Assembly (NCBI RefSeq): GCF_002251945.1
Contig: NZ_NDHW01000115.1
Location: 27,667-91,666 of the forward strand
Source: Pseudanabaena sp. SR411
GTDB taxonomy: Bacteria; Cyanobacteriota; Cyanobacteriia; Pseudanabaenales; Pseudanabaenaceae
Direction of reading: 5' to 3'
DNA length: 64,000 nucleotides
Below, piece by piece: positions 16,782-24,463 of the stretch; the first letter of the stretch is position 1, and each line of letters opens with the position of its first letter. The translations under genes were made by a program, and so were the position numbers. Below the pieces are notes generated by a model. It saw only the letters and a list, made by a program, of their open reading frames with translations, had not been told where the DNA came from and searched no databases.

Positions 16782-18263
16782 ATGAAAGCCATCTCTGTTT
16801 TAGGAACTTCATCTAATGCTGGAAAAAGCTGGATGGTCACAGCTTTAGGAGCATGGCTGCGGCGCAATGGGGTGAAAGTCGCTCCATTTAAAGCCCAAAA
16901 CATGTCGAACAATTCCTATGTCACCTTGGAGGGTGGAGAGATAGGAAGGGCGCAAGCTGTCCAAGCGATCGCCTGTGGGATGCGTCCAATCGTAGAAATG
17001 AATCCAATTCTGTTAAAGCCATCAGGAAATGGAACTTCACAACTAGTTCTATTAGGTGAAGCGCGTCAACATATTGCGGCAATTGATTATTACCAGCATA
17101 TCGAAACCCTCTGGGAGACTGTGCGGGACACCCTCGAATATTGGCGCGATCGCTGTGATGTTTTGCTCCTAGAAGGTGCGGGCAGTCCCGTAGAACTCAA
17201 TCTCATGCATCGCGATCTTGTGAATTTACGCCCAATCATCCATTTACAAGGGCGTTGGATTCTTGTTGGTGACATTGAGAAGGGTGGTGTATTTGCTCAG
17301 ATAATTGGCACAAATCAGCTTCTACCCGAAACTGCAAAGGATTTAGGATTAGGCTTTATTGTCAACAAATTTCGTGGTGATTTAAGATTGTTTAGTGATG
17401 CCGAAAAGTACTTCCATAAGCACATACCAAATCTTCCCTATTTAGGAGTTCTTCCCTATGCTTCAGATTTGCAACCTGAGAGCGAAGATAGTCTATGTAG
17501 CGAAGCCGAAGCTAAAGGGCAAGGTGCAAAGATTGCATGGATTAGATTTCCCCATTTGTCCAATTCCCAAGATAGTCAGCCTTGGCAATTAGATTTAGGA
17601 ATAGAAACTGTTTGGGTGAAAACTATTGCTGATTTAGACAATGCGAAGATAATTATTCTCCCAGGTAGCAAAAACACCCTTAGCGATCTGCAATGGTTAC
17701 GAACTACAGGACTAGCAGATGCAATTCTCACAGCCCATCGTTGCGGTGTAACTATTGTAGGGATTTGCGGTGGTTATCAGATGTTAGGGAAATATCTATG
17801 CGATCGCGCAGGTGTGGCTGGTTCGTCAGGGGAAGTAGAAGGTTTGGGACTATTACCAATTAGTACCGAATTTATGGCAACTAAACAGGTGCGTCAGGTA
17901 CAAGCGATTTGGCAAAGGTCGCAATCTATCGATAAATGGATGACCTATGAGATTCATATGGGCGTTACCAAATTAATTGATAGAAGTGAATCTTCGCAAA
18001 TCCAGCCTTTGTTGCAAGTGCAAGGCGATCGCGAGTTTCGTAATGAAGGAATGCAATGCGATCGGGTCTGGGGTAGTTATTTACATGGTTTATTTGAATC
18101 AGCAAATGTCCGCAAAGCTTTAACTCAACTGGCTAATATTTCTGAACATCAATCTTCATCTCAGTCTTGGCAAGAACATCAGCAAAATCTTTATAACCAT
18201 ATGGCAGATTTAATCGAAACACATCTAGATATGACTCCAATTCGTCGCTATCTAGATATCTAG
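16782..18263 (+). CDS. cobQ: Cobyric acid synthase
   Basis: A 493-residue two-domain enzyme. The N-terminal ATP-binding part shows VLGTSSNAGKSWMVTALGAW, APFKAQNMSNNSYVTLEGGE and LLEGAGSPVELNLM; the C-terminal class I glutamine amidotransferase part has the nucleophile in GICGGYQMLG and the histidine region WGSYLHGLFES. It amidates four side chains of adenosylcobyrinic acid diamide using glutamine. ATG 16782 is preferred to TTG 16773. The length is usual. It complements cbiB at 9745, the next pathway step. A terminator hairpin follows. Confidence 0.95.
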   Translation: MKAISVLGTSSNAGKSWMVTALGAWLRRNGVKVAPFKAQNMSNNSYVTLEGGEIGRAQAVQAIACGMRPIVEMNPILLKPSGNGTSQLVLLGEARQHIAAIDYYQHIETLWETVRDTLEYWRDRCDVLLLEGAGSPVELNLMHRDLVNLRPIIHLQGRWILVGDIEKGGVFAQIIGTNQLLPETAKDLGLGFIVNKFRGDLRLFSDAEKYFHKHIPNLPYLGVLPYASDLQPESEDSLCSEAEAKGQGAKIAWIRFPHLSNSQDSQPWQLDLGIETVWVKTIADLDNAKIIILPGSKNTLSDLQWLRTTGLADAILTAHRCGVTIVGICGGYQMLGKYLCDRAGVAGSSGEVEGLGLLPISTEFMATKQVRQVQAIWQRSQSIDKWMTYEIHMGVTKLIDRSESSQIQPLLQVQGDREFRNEGMQCDRVWGSYLHGLFESANVRKALTQLANISEHQSSSQSWQEHQQNLYNHMADLIETHLDMTPIRRYLDI

Positions 18264-18270
18264 ATTGTAT

Positions 18271-18317
18271 GCCCAAAGATGAGGTGCTGAGCTTCTCGCC
18301 ATACCTCATCTTTGGGC
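18271..18317 (+). terminator. 15-bp hairpin after cobQ
   Basis: GCCCAAAGATGAGGT (18271-18285) pairs exactly with ACCTCATCTTTGGGC (18303-18317). Confidence 0.7.
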
Positions 18318-18402
18318 TTTTGATTGGCGACAGCCATACTTCAACATGGATAACTTAAATTTTTTCTGGCAAGCTAGATTTCATTAAATTGTTAGAAAAT
18401 CG

Positions 18403-18657
18403 ATGAATTTTATGGATTCTAAGATTTGCGTTAACTTGGAGTTAGCGGATTCCTCTCTAGAGGCTGAGGATTTACAAGCGGCGGCTCGTAATTTGCTGAA
18501 ACAGATTAGGGCGGTTGATGGGGTTGAAGAAGCGGATCTCGTTGCGGTAACTGATGTTCCTGACGGTGCGATGGCTTTGGGTGGATTTCTATTTGTATTG
18601 GTTTTCGTAGAGGCTAAGTCTTTTGACAAAGGCGATGAGGGCATCGAGGATATATAG
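18403..18657 (+). pseudogene. Truncated effector-associated-type small protein
   Basis: The 84-codon frame starts MNFMDSKICVNLELADSSLE and EDLQAAARNLLKQIRAVDGV, then VTDVPDGAMALGGFLF. This looks like the N-terminal half of small proteins (about 110-120 residues, strand-helix-strand then a glycine-rich hydrophobic helix) that accompany STAND/protease effector systems, such as the EACC1-type companions; the family call is tentative. From about base 18592 the DNA is a degenerate copy of the start of the minus-strand gene at 19843-20253, so the last 20 residues are foreign and the gene is truncated. Confidence 0.5.
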
Positions 18658-18680
18658 GTAATGGGTTCGTTTGGACATAT
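18592..18680 (-). pseudogene. Degenerate 5' fragment, paralogue of the 19843-20253 gene
   Basis: About 80 bases align with 20166-20254 (shared TTTTCGTAGA, GCTAAGTCTTTTG, GGCGATGAGGGCATCGAG, TAGGTAATGG, TTCGT), with a 3-base gap and a few substitutions. It represents the first 25-30 codons of a second copy of that gene, lying directly after the xisI remnant on the minus strand. The reading frame is lost. Confidence 0.6.
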
Positions 18681-18689
18681 GTTTAAGCT

Positions 18690-19127
18690 TCCATAGCCTG
18701 TGTAGGGTCTTTTGTAGGGAGGGTGTAAACCCAGCACTATGTCTTCTTTGGGAATACCGAATTCTAGTAACTCTTGTCCCACGTCAATATCAGTTGTATA
18801 GCAACGTAAGAGATAGCTAGGACAAATCAAAACCCAAAAGATGAGTGGCAGCGCGAAGCGCTGCCACTCATCTTTTGGGTTTTATGTCCTAAGCAAAACT
18901 TACATTGCTATATTTTGCTGTAGCCAGATCTTCCCATCTTTGATGCCAAAATGCAGAACAGTATGATAGACACGCTTCAAGCCTTTCCAGCCAATACGCA
19001 TTAACTGATAACGATCGCGCACGGTGTCAAAAATCAACTCACTCTGTACATCGTCTTGAGTTTTAAAATGGCTATGCTTTTCCAGAAGATTTTGAATGTA
19101 TAGACGGTAATTTTCTAGTTTATCCAT
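18690..19127 (-). pseudogene. xisI: xisI-family gene split by a palindromic element and truncated
   Basis: The N-terminal part (MDKLENYRLYIQNLLEKHSH, LMRIGWKGLKRVYHTVLHFG, IKDGKIWLQQN) is coded at 19127-18913, and the C-terminal part (TTDIDVGQELLEFGIPKEDI, VLGLHPPYKRPYTGYG) at 18796-18690. Together they form a nearly full XisI protein (fdxN-element excision controlling factor family). The two parts are separated by a 114-bp insertion that brings a stop codon. Removing the insert with one TA copy restores ...CAG CAA AAT ACA ACT GAT..., reading QQNTTD. The last one or two residues are replaced by the neighbouring gene fragment. The function is probably lost. Confidence 0.8.
18797..18912. mobile_element. 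Palindromic MITE-like element inserted in xisI (copy 2)
   Basis: The element is bounded by TATAGCAACGTAAG (18797-18810) and CTTACATTGCTATA (18899-18912), 14-bp inverted repeats with one mismatch. Inside are GGACAAATCAAAACCC, a hairpin with arms around GTGGCAGCGC / GCGCTGCCAC, and GGGTTTTATGTCC. It interrupts an otherwise continuous XisI frame, and the flanking TA is present at both ends, as in TA-targeting IS630/Tc1-mariner derivatives. It has no coding capacity, so it would move with a transposase supplied in trans. Confidence 0.78.
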
Positions 19128-19182
19128 TTGATTATCTCCTCAGGGATGGGTTCATAGACAATCAGCTTTAATTGATCCCGAT
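19115..19182 (-). pseudogene. xisH: 3' stub of xisH
   Basis: Directly upstream of xisI and overlapping its ATG, the minus strand reads FDRDQLKLIVYEPIPEEIIK followed by WIN and TAG, the typical C-terminus of XisH (fdxN-element excision controlling factor). Only about 22 codons remain; the rest of the gene is missing and the DUF5615 coding sequence ends at the boundary. The ATG-TAG overlap seen here is usual for xisHI operons. So the pair was once complete and has been truncated at both ends. Confidence 0.65.
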
Positions 19183-19526
19183 CAAATGTAAAGCAATTGA
19201 TTTGCAATTTCATCGGCTGTCAAGGTGTCAAGAAGCATGGCAACCCTTTCAGCAATTTCATAGGGATTTCTCCGTTTTGCGATGATGATTCCTGCATGTG
19301 TCTGGTTATTCAAGACATAACTCGTATGTAGTTTCTCAAAATCGAGTCGGTTGTGGGTTAGCATACAACGCCCCATTGATGCTGCAAATGCTAGTTGTTG
19401 GGGATCGAGTTCGCCTAAAGTTTTTTGCTGTCTTGCTGTGGTTGCGTCCAATCCTCTAGCGATGAGTAGGGTAGCAACTAGAATATCCACATCTTCATCG
19501 ATGTAAATTTGAGCAAAAATAGTCAT
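19182..19526 (-). CDS. DUF5615 PIN-like protein (putative toxin)
   Basis: A 114-residue protein with MTIFAQIYIDEDVDILVATL (acidic IDEDV motif), GLDATTARQQKTLGELDPQQ and a central MLTHNRLDFEKLH, the conserved acidic/asparagine pattern of DUF5615 PIN-like proteins. It is coded right after the DUF433 gene with a 4-base overlap (ATGA), the usual antitoxin-toxin arrangement, so the two form a presumed type II-like pair. RNase activity is inferred from the fold only. It ends where the xisH remnant begins. Confidence 0.82.
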   Translation of the reverse strand: MTIFAQIYIDEDVDILVATLLIARGLDATTARQQKTLGELDPQQLAFAASMGRCMLTHNRLDFEKLHTSYVLNNQTHAGIIIAKRRNPYEIAERVAMLLDTLTADEIANQLLYI

Positions 19527-19816
19527 CTTTGATTTAATCTTGCTTTGATAAGTGGATGCACTAGCTCATCGGGGACGTGATTGCGTTCGATGTATTCGTT
19601 GATTTCTGCTTGGTTGTCTAGGTAAAAGCTAAGGGCATCAAAGATTTGTGCGAGATTGAGATGTGGTAAGTGTAATGGAATCTCTTCTGGTCTAACTCCT
19701 AAGCGCCAGTTTTCAACGATCGCTCTAACGGGTGTTCTGGTTCCATCGATAATTGGTTCGCCTGAGAGGATTTCAGGGTTACGGGTGACATGGCGGGAGA
19801 TGGTTGCGGTTTTCAT
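19523..19816 (-). CDS. DUF433 protein (putative antitoxin)
   Basis: A 97-residue protein with the DUF433 signature ISRHVTRNPEILSGEPIIDG, TRTPVRAIVENWRLGVRPEE and LPHLNLAQIFDALSFYLDNQ. This small helix-turn-helix family is commonly placed directly upstream of a DUF5615 gene and is proposed to be its antitoxin. The stop overlaps the DUF5615 start by 4 bases. It is normal in length. Confidence 0.85.
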   Translation of the reverse strand: MKTATISRHVTRNPEILSGEPIIDGTRTPVRAIVENWRLGVRPEEIPLHLPHLNLAQIFDALSFYLDNQAEINEYIERNHVPDELVHPLIKARLNQR

Positions 19817-19842
19817 GATGATTTACTATTTGAATTGAACTG

Positions 19843-20253
19843 TCATGAATATTCTTGAAAGTCTTCTAGGGGTTCATCAAAGTCATCGGGTAATGGCAAA
19901 ACGAATGTACCTTTTAATATACCTACTCGACGTTTTTTAATGGGAGATGGGGCTTGATGATCGGCATAAAGTAGCTCGTCAACTCGTTCGGATAGGTTGT
20001 TCATGCCACTGTCGCCCATGCCTATACATTCAGGGCGTTGATCTTGTTCTACTTCCTGACGCAAGGCGAGATAGTGTTGATAGTCGTTTGCCCATTCGAT
20101 AAATTCAATTTCATCTGATATTTTTCCTTGGCGATATTGATGGAAAAATTCTTCGGATTCGAGTTTGTGTTGATTTTCGTAGATGCTAAGTCTTTTGGCA
20201 ACGGCGATGAGGGCATCGAGTGGGGATAGATAGGTAATGGTTCGTTTAGGCAT
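19843..20253 (-). CDS. Unknown protein with antitoxin-like C-terminal tail
   Basis: A 136-residue protein beginning MPKRTITYLSPLDALIAVAK. The N-terminal 70 residues are helical and charged (EEFFHQYRQGKISDEIEFIE) and not assigned. The C-terminal end (GILKGTFVLPLPDDFDEPLE) resembles the DUF2281/VapB-type tail found on antitoxins. No toxin gene is adjacent in the usual order; downstream on the minus strand comes the DUF433-DUF5615 pair. A degenerate copy of its first 25-30 codons lies at 18592-18680, pointing to local duplication and decay. Confidence 0.6.
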   Translation of the reverse strand: MPKRTITYLSPLDALIAVAKRLSIYENQHKLESEEFFHQYRQGKISDEIEFIEWANDYQHYLALRQEVEQDQRPECIGMGDSGMNNLSERVDELLYADHQAPSPIKKRRVGILKGTFVLPLPDDFDEPLEDFQEYS

Positions 20254-20290
20254 AATTATTTAAGTGATTTGTTATTGAATGATTGAAACT

Positions 20291-20665
20291 TTACTTCTTA
20301 GGTTTGGCTTCAAGTCCTGCTTTGAAGGCGGTAAGGAAGACTTCAACAAAATCATTTTTGGCAATTTTTTTGATGGCTTCAAATGCACCTGCTTTAAATG
20401 CAGCAACTAGGCGATCTTTAAGGGTTGGTTTGTTTTCTATCTCTTCCATTGCGGCGGCGGTGATGATTTCTTTGCCTGCTTCGCTGGTGGGATCGGAGAT
20501 TTGGGGGACGATTCCTTGCAGGATTTCAACGAGTTCGTTGGCTAGTTGTTGGGTGTTGGGGTCGTCTGTGCCGTAGTAGTTGTTTTGTGTGCCGATGTTG
20601 TCGCCTGTGACGGTTTGATCGCCTGCGATGACTTGTCCTACGGGGGCGTTGAAGTTAAAGGTCAT
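20291..20665 (-). CDS. Small protein sharing a motif with the adjacent NACHT protein
   Basis: A 124-residue protein. Its N-terminus reads FNAPVGQVIAGDQTVTGDN and then IGTQNN; the C-terminus of the NACHT-HEAT protein coded 32 bases upstream carries DKVDQVVAGNLTVHGDN and IATQNN. The rest is helical (QQLANELVEILQGIVPQISD, LKDRLVAAFKAGAFEAIKKI) and not assigned. The two genes are on the same strand and probably cotranscribed. The shared G/N-rich beta-prone motif suggests interaction, perhaps templated assembly, but that is inference. Confidence 0.7.
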   Translation of the reverse strand: MTFNFNAPVGQVIAGDQTVTGDNIGTQNNYYGTDDPNTQQLANELVEILQGIVPQISDPTSEAGKEIITAAAMEEIENKPTLKDRLVAAFKAGAFEAIKKIAKNDFVEVFLTAFKAGLEAKPKK

Positions 20666-20697
20666 ATTTTTCTTATTGGGTAATGTTTGGTGGTTGG

Positions 20698-23562
20698 TTA
20701 GGATTCAGGTGCTGTCTTTGGGTTGTTTTGTGTGGCAATATTATCACCATGCACTGTTAGGTTTCCAGCAACTACTTGGTCTACTTTGTCGTTGAAGATG
20801 TAGGTGTTGCCTGTGGTGGGGTTGGGGTTATCTTCGGGGGGTAAGGGTGTTTGGGCTATGTCGTAGTTGTAGTATTTGCATCGGGCTTGGATGGCGGTGA
20901 TGACTGAGAGGGCTGCTTGGCTGGATTCTGTGGGGATGAGGGTGAAGAGATGGGGGAGTTGTTGGGTGAGGGTGGATAAGTTGCGATCGGATTGAGCATT
21001 CTTACTTAACACTTTTGCTGCTAACCTTCGCACATCTGCATCTGCATTTTGAAGAGCAGCGATGAGTGGTTCAACTGCTTTATTACTGCCAATCTTGATT
21101 AATGCATCCGCTACTGTCTTTCGCACACCTGCATCTGCATCTTTAAGAGCAGCGATGAGTGGCTCAACTGGCTGATTACTACCAATATTACCTAATGACT
21201 CTGCTGCTGTCTTTCGCACACCTACATCTGCATTTTGAAGAGCAGCAATGAGTGGTTCAACTGGCTTATTACTACCAATATTGCCTAATGACTCTACTGC
21301 TGTCTTTTGCACATCAGCATCTTTAAGATCAATATTAATTAATGCCACTGTTGCTATCATTTTCACATCTACATCTACATTTGCATCTTTAAGAATAGTG
21401 ATGAGTACTTCAACTACTTTATCACTGCCAATATTGCCTAATATCTCTCCTGCTATCCTTTTTACATCTACATCTACATCTACATCTATTTTAAGAATAG
21501 TGATGAGTGCTTCAACTACTTTATCACTGCCAATATTGCCTAATGACTCTGCTGCCATCCTTTGCAGGTATTTATCTGCACCTTTAAGAGCAGTGATTAA
21601 TGGTTCAACAGCCTTATCACTGCCAATATTGCCTAATACTGCTACTGCTGTCATTCGCACATCTTCATCTGCATTTTTAAGAGCAGCGATGAGTAGTTCA
21701 ACTGCTTTATCACTGCCAATCTTAATTAATGCCTTTCCTGCTATCCTTCTTACATCTCCGTCTCTATTTGTAAGAGCAGTGATTAGTGGTTCAACAGCCT
21801 TATCACTGCCAATATTGCCTAATGACTCTGCTGCCATCCTTTGCAGATACTTATCTACACCTTTAAGAGCAGTGATTAGTGGTTCAACAGCCTTATCACT
21901 GCCAATATTGCCTAATATCTCTCCTGCTATCCTTTTCACATCTGTATCTTTAAGAGCAGCGACAAGTAGTTCAACTACCTTATTACTACCAATATTGCCT
22001 AATACCTCTGCTGCTGTCCTTCGCACATAATAATCTGCATCTTTAAGAGCAGCGATAAGTATTTCAACTACAAAGTCTGATTGTGTTTCCCCTAAAAGTT
22101 CGTTCGCATATAGCTGAGGAATTTTCCGTTCTTCTATTTCCCGAATCAACAACCCAACCGTCTTCTCCTGAAACCCATACTTCACCGCCCCAGCCAACCT
22201 CGCCCCCAACCGCAAATCCACCTCTAGCGCTAGTCTTACCACCCGCACCGCCTGCTCCTCACTCTCCACCAACTCCAACATCAACGCCAAAGGTTCCGTC
22301 CATTTCAAATAATTGAGATAGTCATGCTGTAACCGCGCATCACTCAAACTCGGCAACAGCTCCAACAACCACTCCGCCGCATAATATTCCTGAATCAACT
22401 GATGCCGAAACTCAATGCGGTCATTGCTAATCTGAATCAAATGATGCTTCAGCAAATCCTCCAACCACCGCACCGCACAATCATCCGCATATTTCACCTT
22501 CCCCCGCAAAAACTCCACCAAAATCTGCTCCGCCTCCCGCCGCGAAATCGCCACCTGCAATTCCGTTAGATTTTCGCCGCAAGTCATCTTAAAAGCTAGA
22601 TACTGCAACAACCGCCCCCACCATGCCCGCGAATCCTTCGATAGCGTCACATCCTGCTTAATCCTGCCCCCATAGCCCACCGTAAAAGCACGAAACACCA
22701 TACCCAAATTCGGTGGAATCTGCTCAGACTGCTGAAACAACGAACAAAGCATCCATAACAACAAAGGCGTTTGCCCAAACTCCCGCAACCGTCCCGACAA
22801 CTGCTGCAACAACTTCTCCCCCTGCGTCGGCAAATACGCCATCACAAACTGCTGCATCTGCGGCTCCGTCAAAGGCTGCATCTCTAACCGCTTCGCAATC
22901 CCCAAATCCCCACCCGCACTCAACTCCCGCGTCGTAAAGATCATCGGACAAGTTTTCTGATAAAGCTCCCTAAATTGATTTACCATGACGCGACCGCGAT
23001 CCGATGGCAACTCATTCACCCCATCCACCAACAGCAACAACCGCCCCTGACGCAATAGCTGCTTAATCCCCGCCTCATCGATATCCAAAGCAGGATCATG
23101 TTTGTGAATAAAGGCAAGAATGCGATCGCATACAGACGACTCATTCGCCTCCGAGGGCAAATACCGCAACTCCACCAACACAGGAATTTTCGCGTTGCGA
23201 TCGCTTAGCGCATTTTCCGCCTCCTGCAACAACAACCGAGCCAAAGCCGTAGACTTCCCCGACCCTGGTCTACCCACTAGCAACACATGATCCGCCGCAT
23301 ACTTACAGATCCCCTCCAGAACAGGCAACCGCTCAATTTTTTCCTTTTCCGCTTCCTCTTTTTCCTTTTGCCTTTCTACTTTTTCCTTGTCTACCGTCTG
23401 TACCATTAAGCCAAAATCAAAAAAAGCAGGTGAAATCTGCTCACGCTCCACCCCTTGCGATTCCTGACCCGTCGCATCCGTTAGCGTATACAAGCGCCAC
23501 CATTGTTGATAAGCACTCACCACTGACCTTAAATAAGCATCAAAACTAATCTCTACACCCAT
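20698..23562 (-). CDS. NACHT-HEAT STAND NTPase
   Basis: A 954-residue protein. The N-terminal region (1-85) has a charged coiled stretch (KEKVERQKEKEEAEKEKIER). The NACHT core has Walker A GRPGSGKST (97-105) and Walker B LLLLVDGVNE (176-185), with FTTREL as sensor region. Residues about 494-857 are tandem HEAT/PBS-lyase-type repeats of 31 residues (VRRTAAEVLGNIGSDKAVEP type), several nearly identical at DNA level. The last 60 residues carry a VVAGNLTVHGDN motif shared with the next gene. The layout fits NLR-like conflict sensors, where repeats detect a ligand and the NTPase oligomerises; no known effector domain is visible. Confidence 0.9.
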   Translation of the reverse strand: MGVEISFDAYLRSVVSAYQQWWRLYTLTDATGQESQGVEREQISPAFFDFGLMVQTVDKEKVERQKEKEEAEKEKIERLPVLEGICKYAADHVLLVGRPGSGKSTALARLLLQEAENALSDRNAKIPVLVELRYLPSEANESSVCDRILAFIHKHDPALDIDEAGIKQLLRQGRLLLLVDGVNELPSDRGRVMVNQFRELYQKTCPMIFTTRELSAGGDLGIAKRLEMQPLTEPQMQQFVMAYLPTQGEKLLQQLSGRLREFGQTPLLLWMLCSLFQQSEQIPPNLGMVFRAFTVGYGGRIKQDVTLSKDSRAWWGRLLQYLAFKMTCGENLTELQVAISRREAEQILVEFLRGKVKYADDCAVRWLEDLLKHHLIQISNDRIEFRHQLIQEYYAAEWLLELLPSLSDARLQHDYLNYLKWTEPLALMLELVESEEQAVRVVRLALEVDLRLGARLAGAVKYGFQEKTVGLLIREIEERKIPQLYANELLGETQSDFVVEILIAALKDADYYVRRTAAEVLGNIGSNKVVELLVAALKDTDVKRIAGEILGNIGSDKAVEPLITALKGVDKYLQRMAAESLGNIGSDKAVEPLITALTNRDGDVRRIAGKALIKIGSDKAVELLIAALKNADEDVRMTAVAVLGNIGSDKAVEPLITALKGADKYLQRMAAESLGNIGSDKVVEALITILKIDVDVDVDVKRIAGEILGNIGSDKVVEVLITILKDANVDVDVKMIATVALINIDLKDADVQKTAVESLGNIGSNKPVEPLIAALQNADVGVRKTAAESLGNIGSNQPVEPLIAALKDADAGVRKTVADALIKIGSNKAVEPLIAALQNADADVRRLAAKVLSKNAQSDRNLSTLTQQLPHLFTLIPTESSQAALSVITAIQARCKYYNYDIAQTPLPPEDNPNPTTGNTYIFNDKVDQVVAGNLTVHGDNIATQNNPKTAPES
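20990..22080 (-). repeat. 93-bp tandem repeats coding HEAT units
   Basis: Within the NACHT-HEAT gene, units of about 93 bp recur; one stretch of roughly 45 bp containing TTCAACAGCCTTATCACTGC is nearly identical near 21600, 21785 and 21880. A hexamer microsatellite (CATCTA)n at 21464-21488 codes DVDVDV and makes unit lengths unequal. This indicates recent duplication or gene conversion. Confidence 0.8.
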
Positions 23563-23693
23563 GCCGTAAATCTTTTCCTAGACTGTGGTTGCGAAATATT
23601 GACTATAAATATATCAGGGAAATTTAGAAAACCGCTATAATTCAAGGCGATCGCTAGTGTCACTTAAGCATAAATAATCTAGGTATTGGCAAC

Positions 23694-24233
23694 ATGACAA
23701 GGGTAAATAGCGCTGAACAATTGCTAGAGCATTACAACCAAGGTGAACGAAACTTTGAAGGCTCCAATCTAGATGGCGCTAACTTAAGTGGATTGGTTTT
23801 AAAAGAGATTAACTTGAGTAGAGCTAACCTAAGAAAAGCCGACCTTACAGGTACAGATTTAAACAAAGCAATTTTATTTCAAGCAGACCTATCAACCGCA
23901 ATATTGAATCGGGTTGAACTAAGTCAAGCAAACTTAACAGGTGCAAATCTCAGTCGTTCATTAATAACTGGAGGAATTCTCAAAAAGGCGATCTTACTAA
24001 AAGCTTCTCTAAATGGAGCAATTCTAATCGGTGCAAATTTGACACAGGCAAGACTTCGGCAAGCTGACTTAAGCGACGCAAATCTAAGTAGTGCGGACTT
24101 GTCAGAAGCAGTAATTACAGAAGCCAAGTTTACACAAGCAAAATATAGTGTCAGCACAAATTTTCCTATTGGCTTTGATCCCGTTATTGCAGGTATGCAA
24201 ATTCAGGAAACTGACGGGCGATCGCATTCCTAA
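23694..24233 (+). CDS. Pentapeptide repeat protein
   Basis: A 179-residue protein made mainly of A(D/N)LxX pentapeptides from about residue 20 to 145 (DGANLSGLVLKEINLSRANL, KADLTGTDLNKAILFQADLS, TQARLRQADLSDANLSSADL), which form a right-handed beta-helix. No other domain is seen and the function is open. It starts with MTRVNSAEQLLEHYNQGERN, a common cyanobacterial N-terminus of the family. The gene diverges from the NACHT-HEAT gene with about 130 bp between them. Confidence 0.9.
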   Translation: MTRVNSAEQLLEHYNQGERNFEGSNLDGANLSGLVLKEINLSRANLRKADLTGTDLNKAILFQADLSTAILNRVELSQANLTGANLSRSLITGGILKKAILLKASLNGAILIGANLTQARLRQADLSDANLSSADLSEAVITEAKFTQAKYSVSTNFPIGFDPVIAGMQIQETDGRSHS

Positions 24234-24463
24234 ACTGACGCATCATAATCCCTCAAGCTTCTTAAGCAGCACAGGTTAAGAACCCCAACTTTTTCTAAGC
24301 AAGCAAAGTCAATTTGTAAATTCACCAAAAAAGTCGAGGATCTGGACATTGATAATTTTCTTTTGCTTACATGCTTAAGACAAAAGGCGATCGCACGTTA
24401 CTTTACTTTTTAGGGGTAGAATCTAAGGGATTTTCTTGTACATTTACCTAAAAATTTTTGCTT

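Noticed and set aside
21248..22030. Long plus-strand open frame of 260 codons over the HEAT repeats
   Set aside because: It is the antisense shadow of the repeats, is Ser/Thr-rich and has no family pattern.
21000..22080. Regularly spaced near-identical repeats resembling a CRISPR array
   Set aside because: The repeats are coding HEAT units of 93 bp in a continuous frame on the minus strand; there are no short spacers of constant length and no cas genes.
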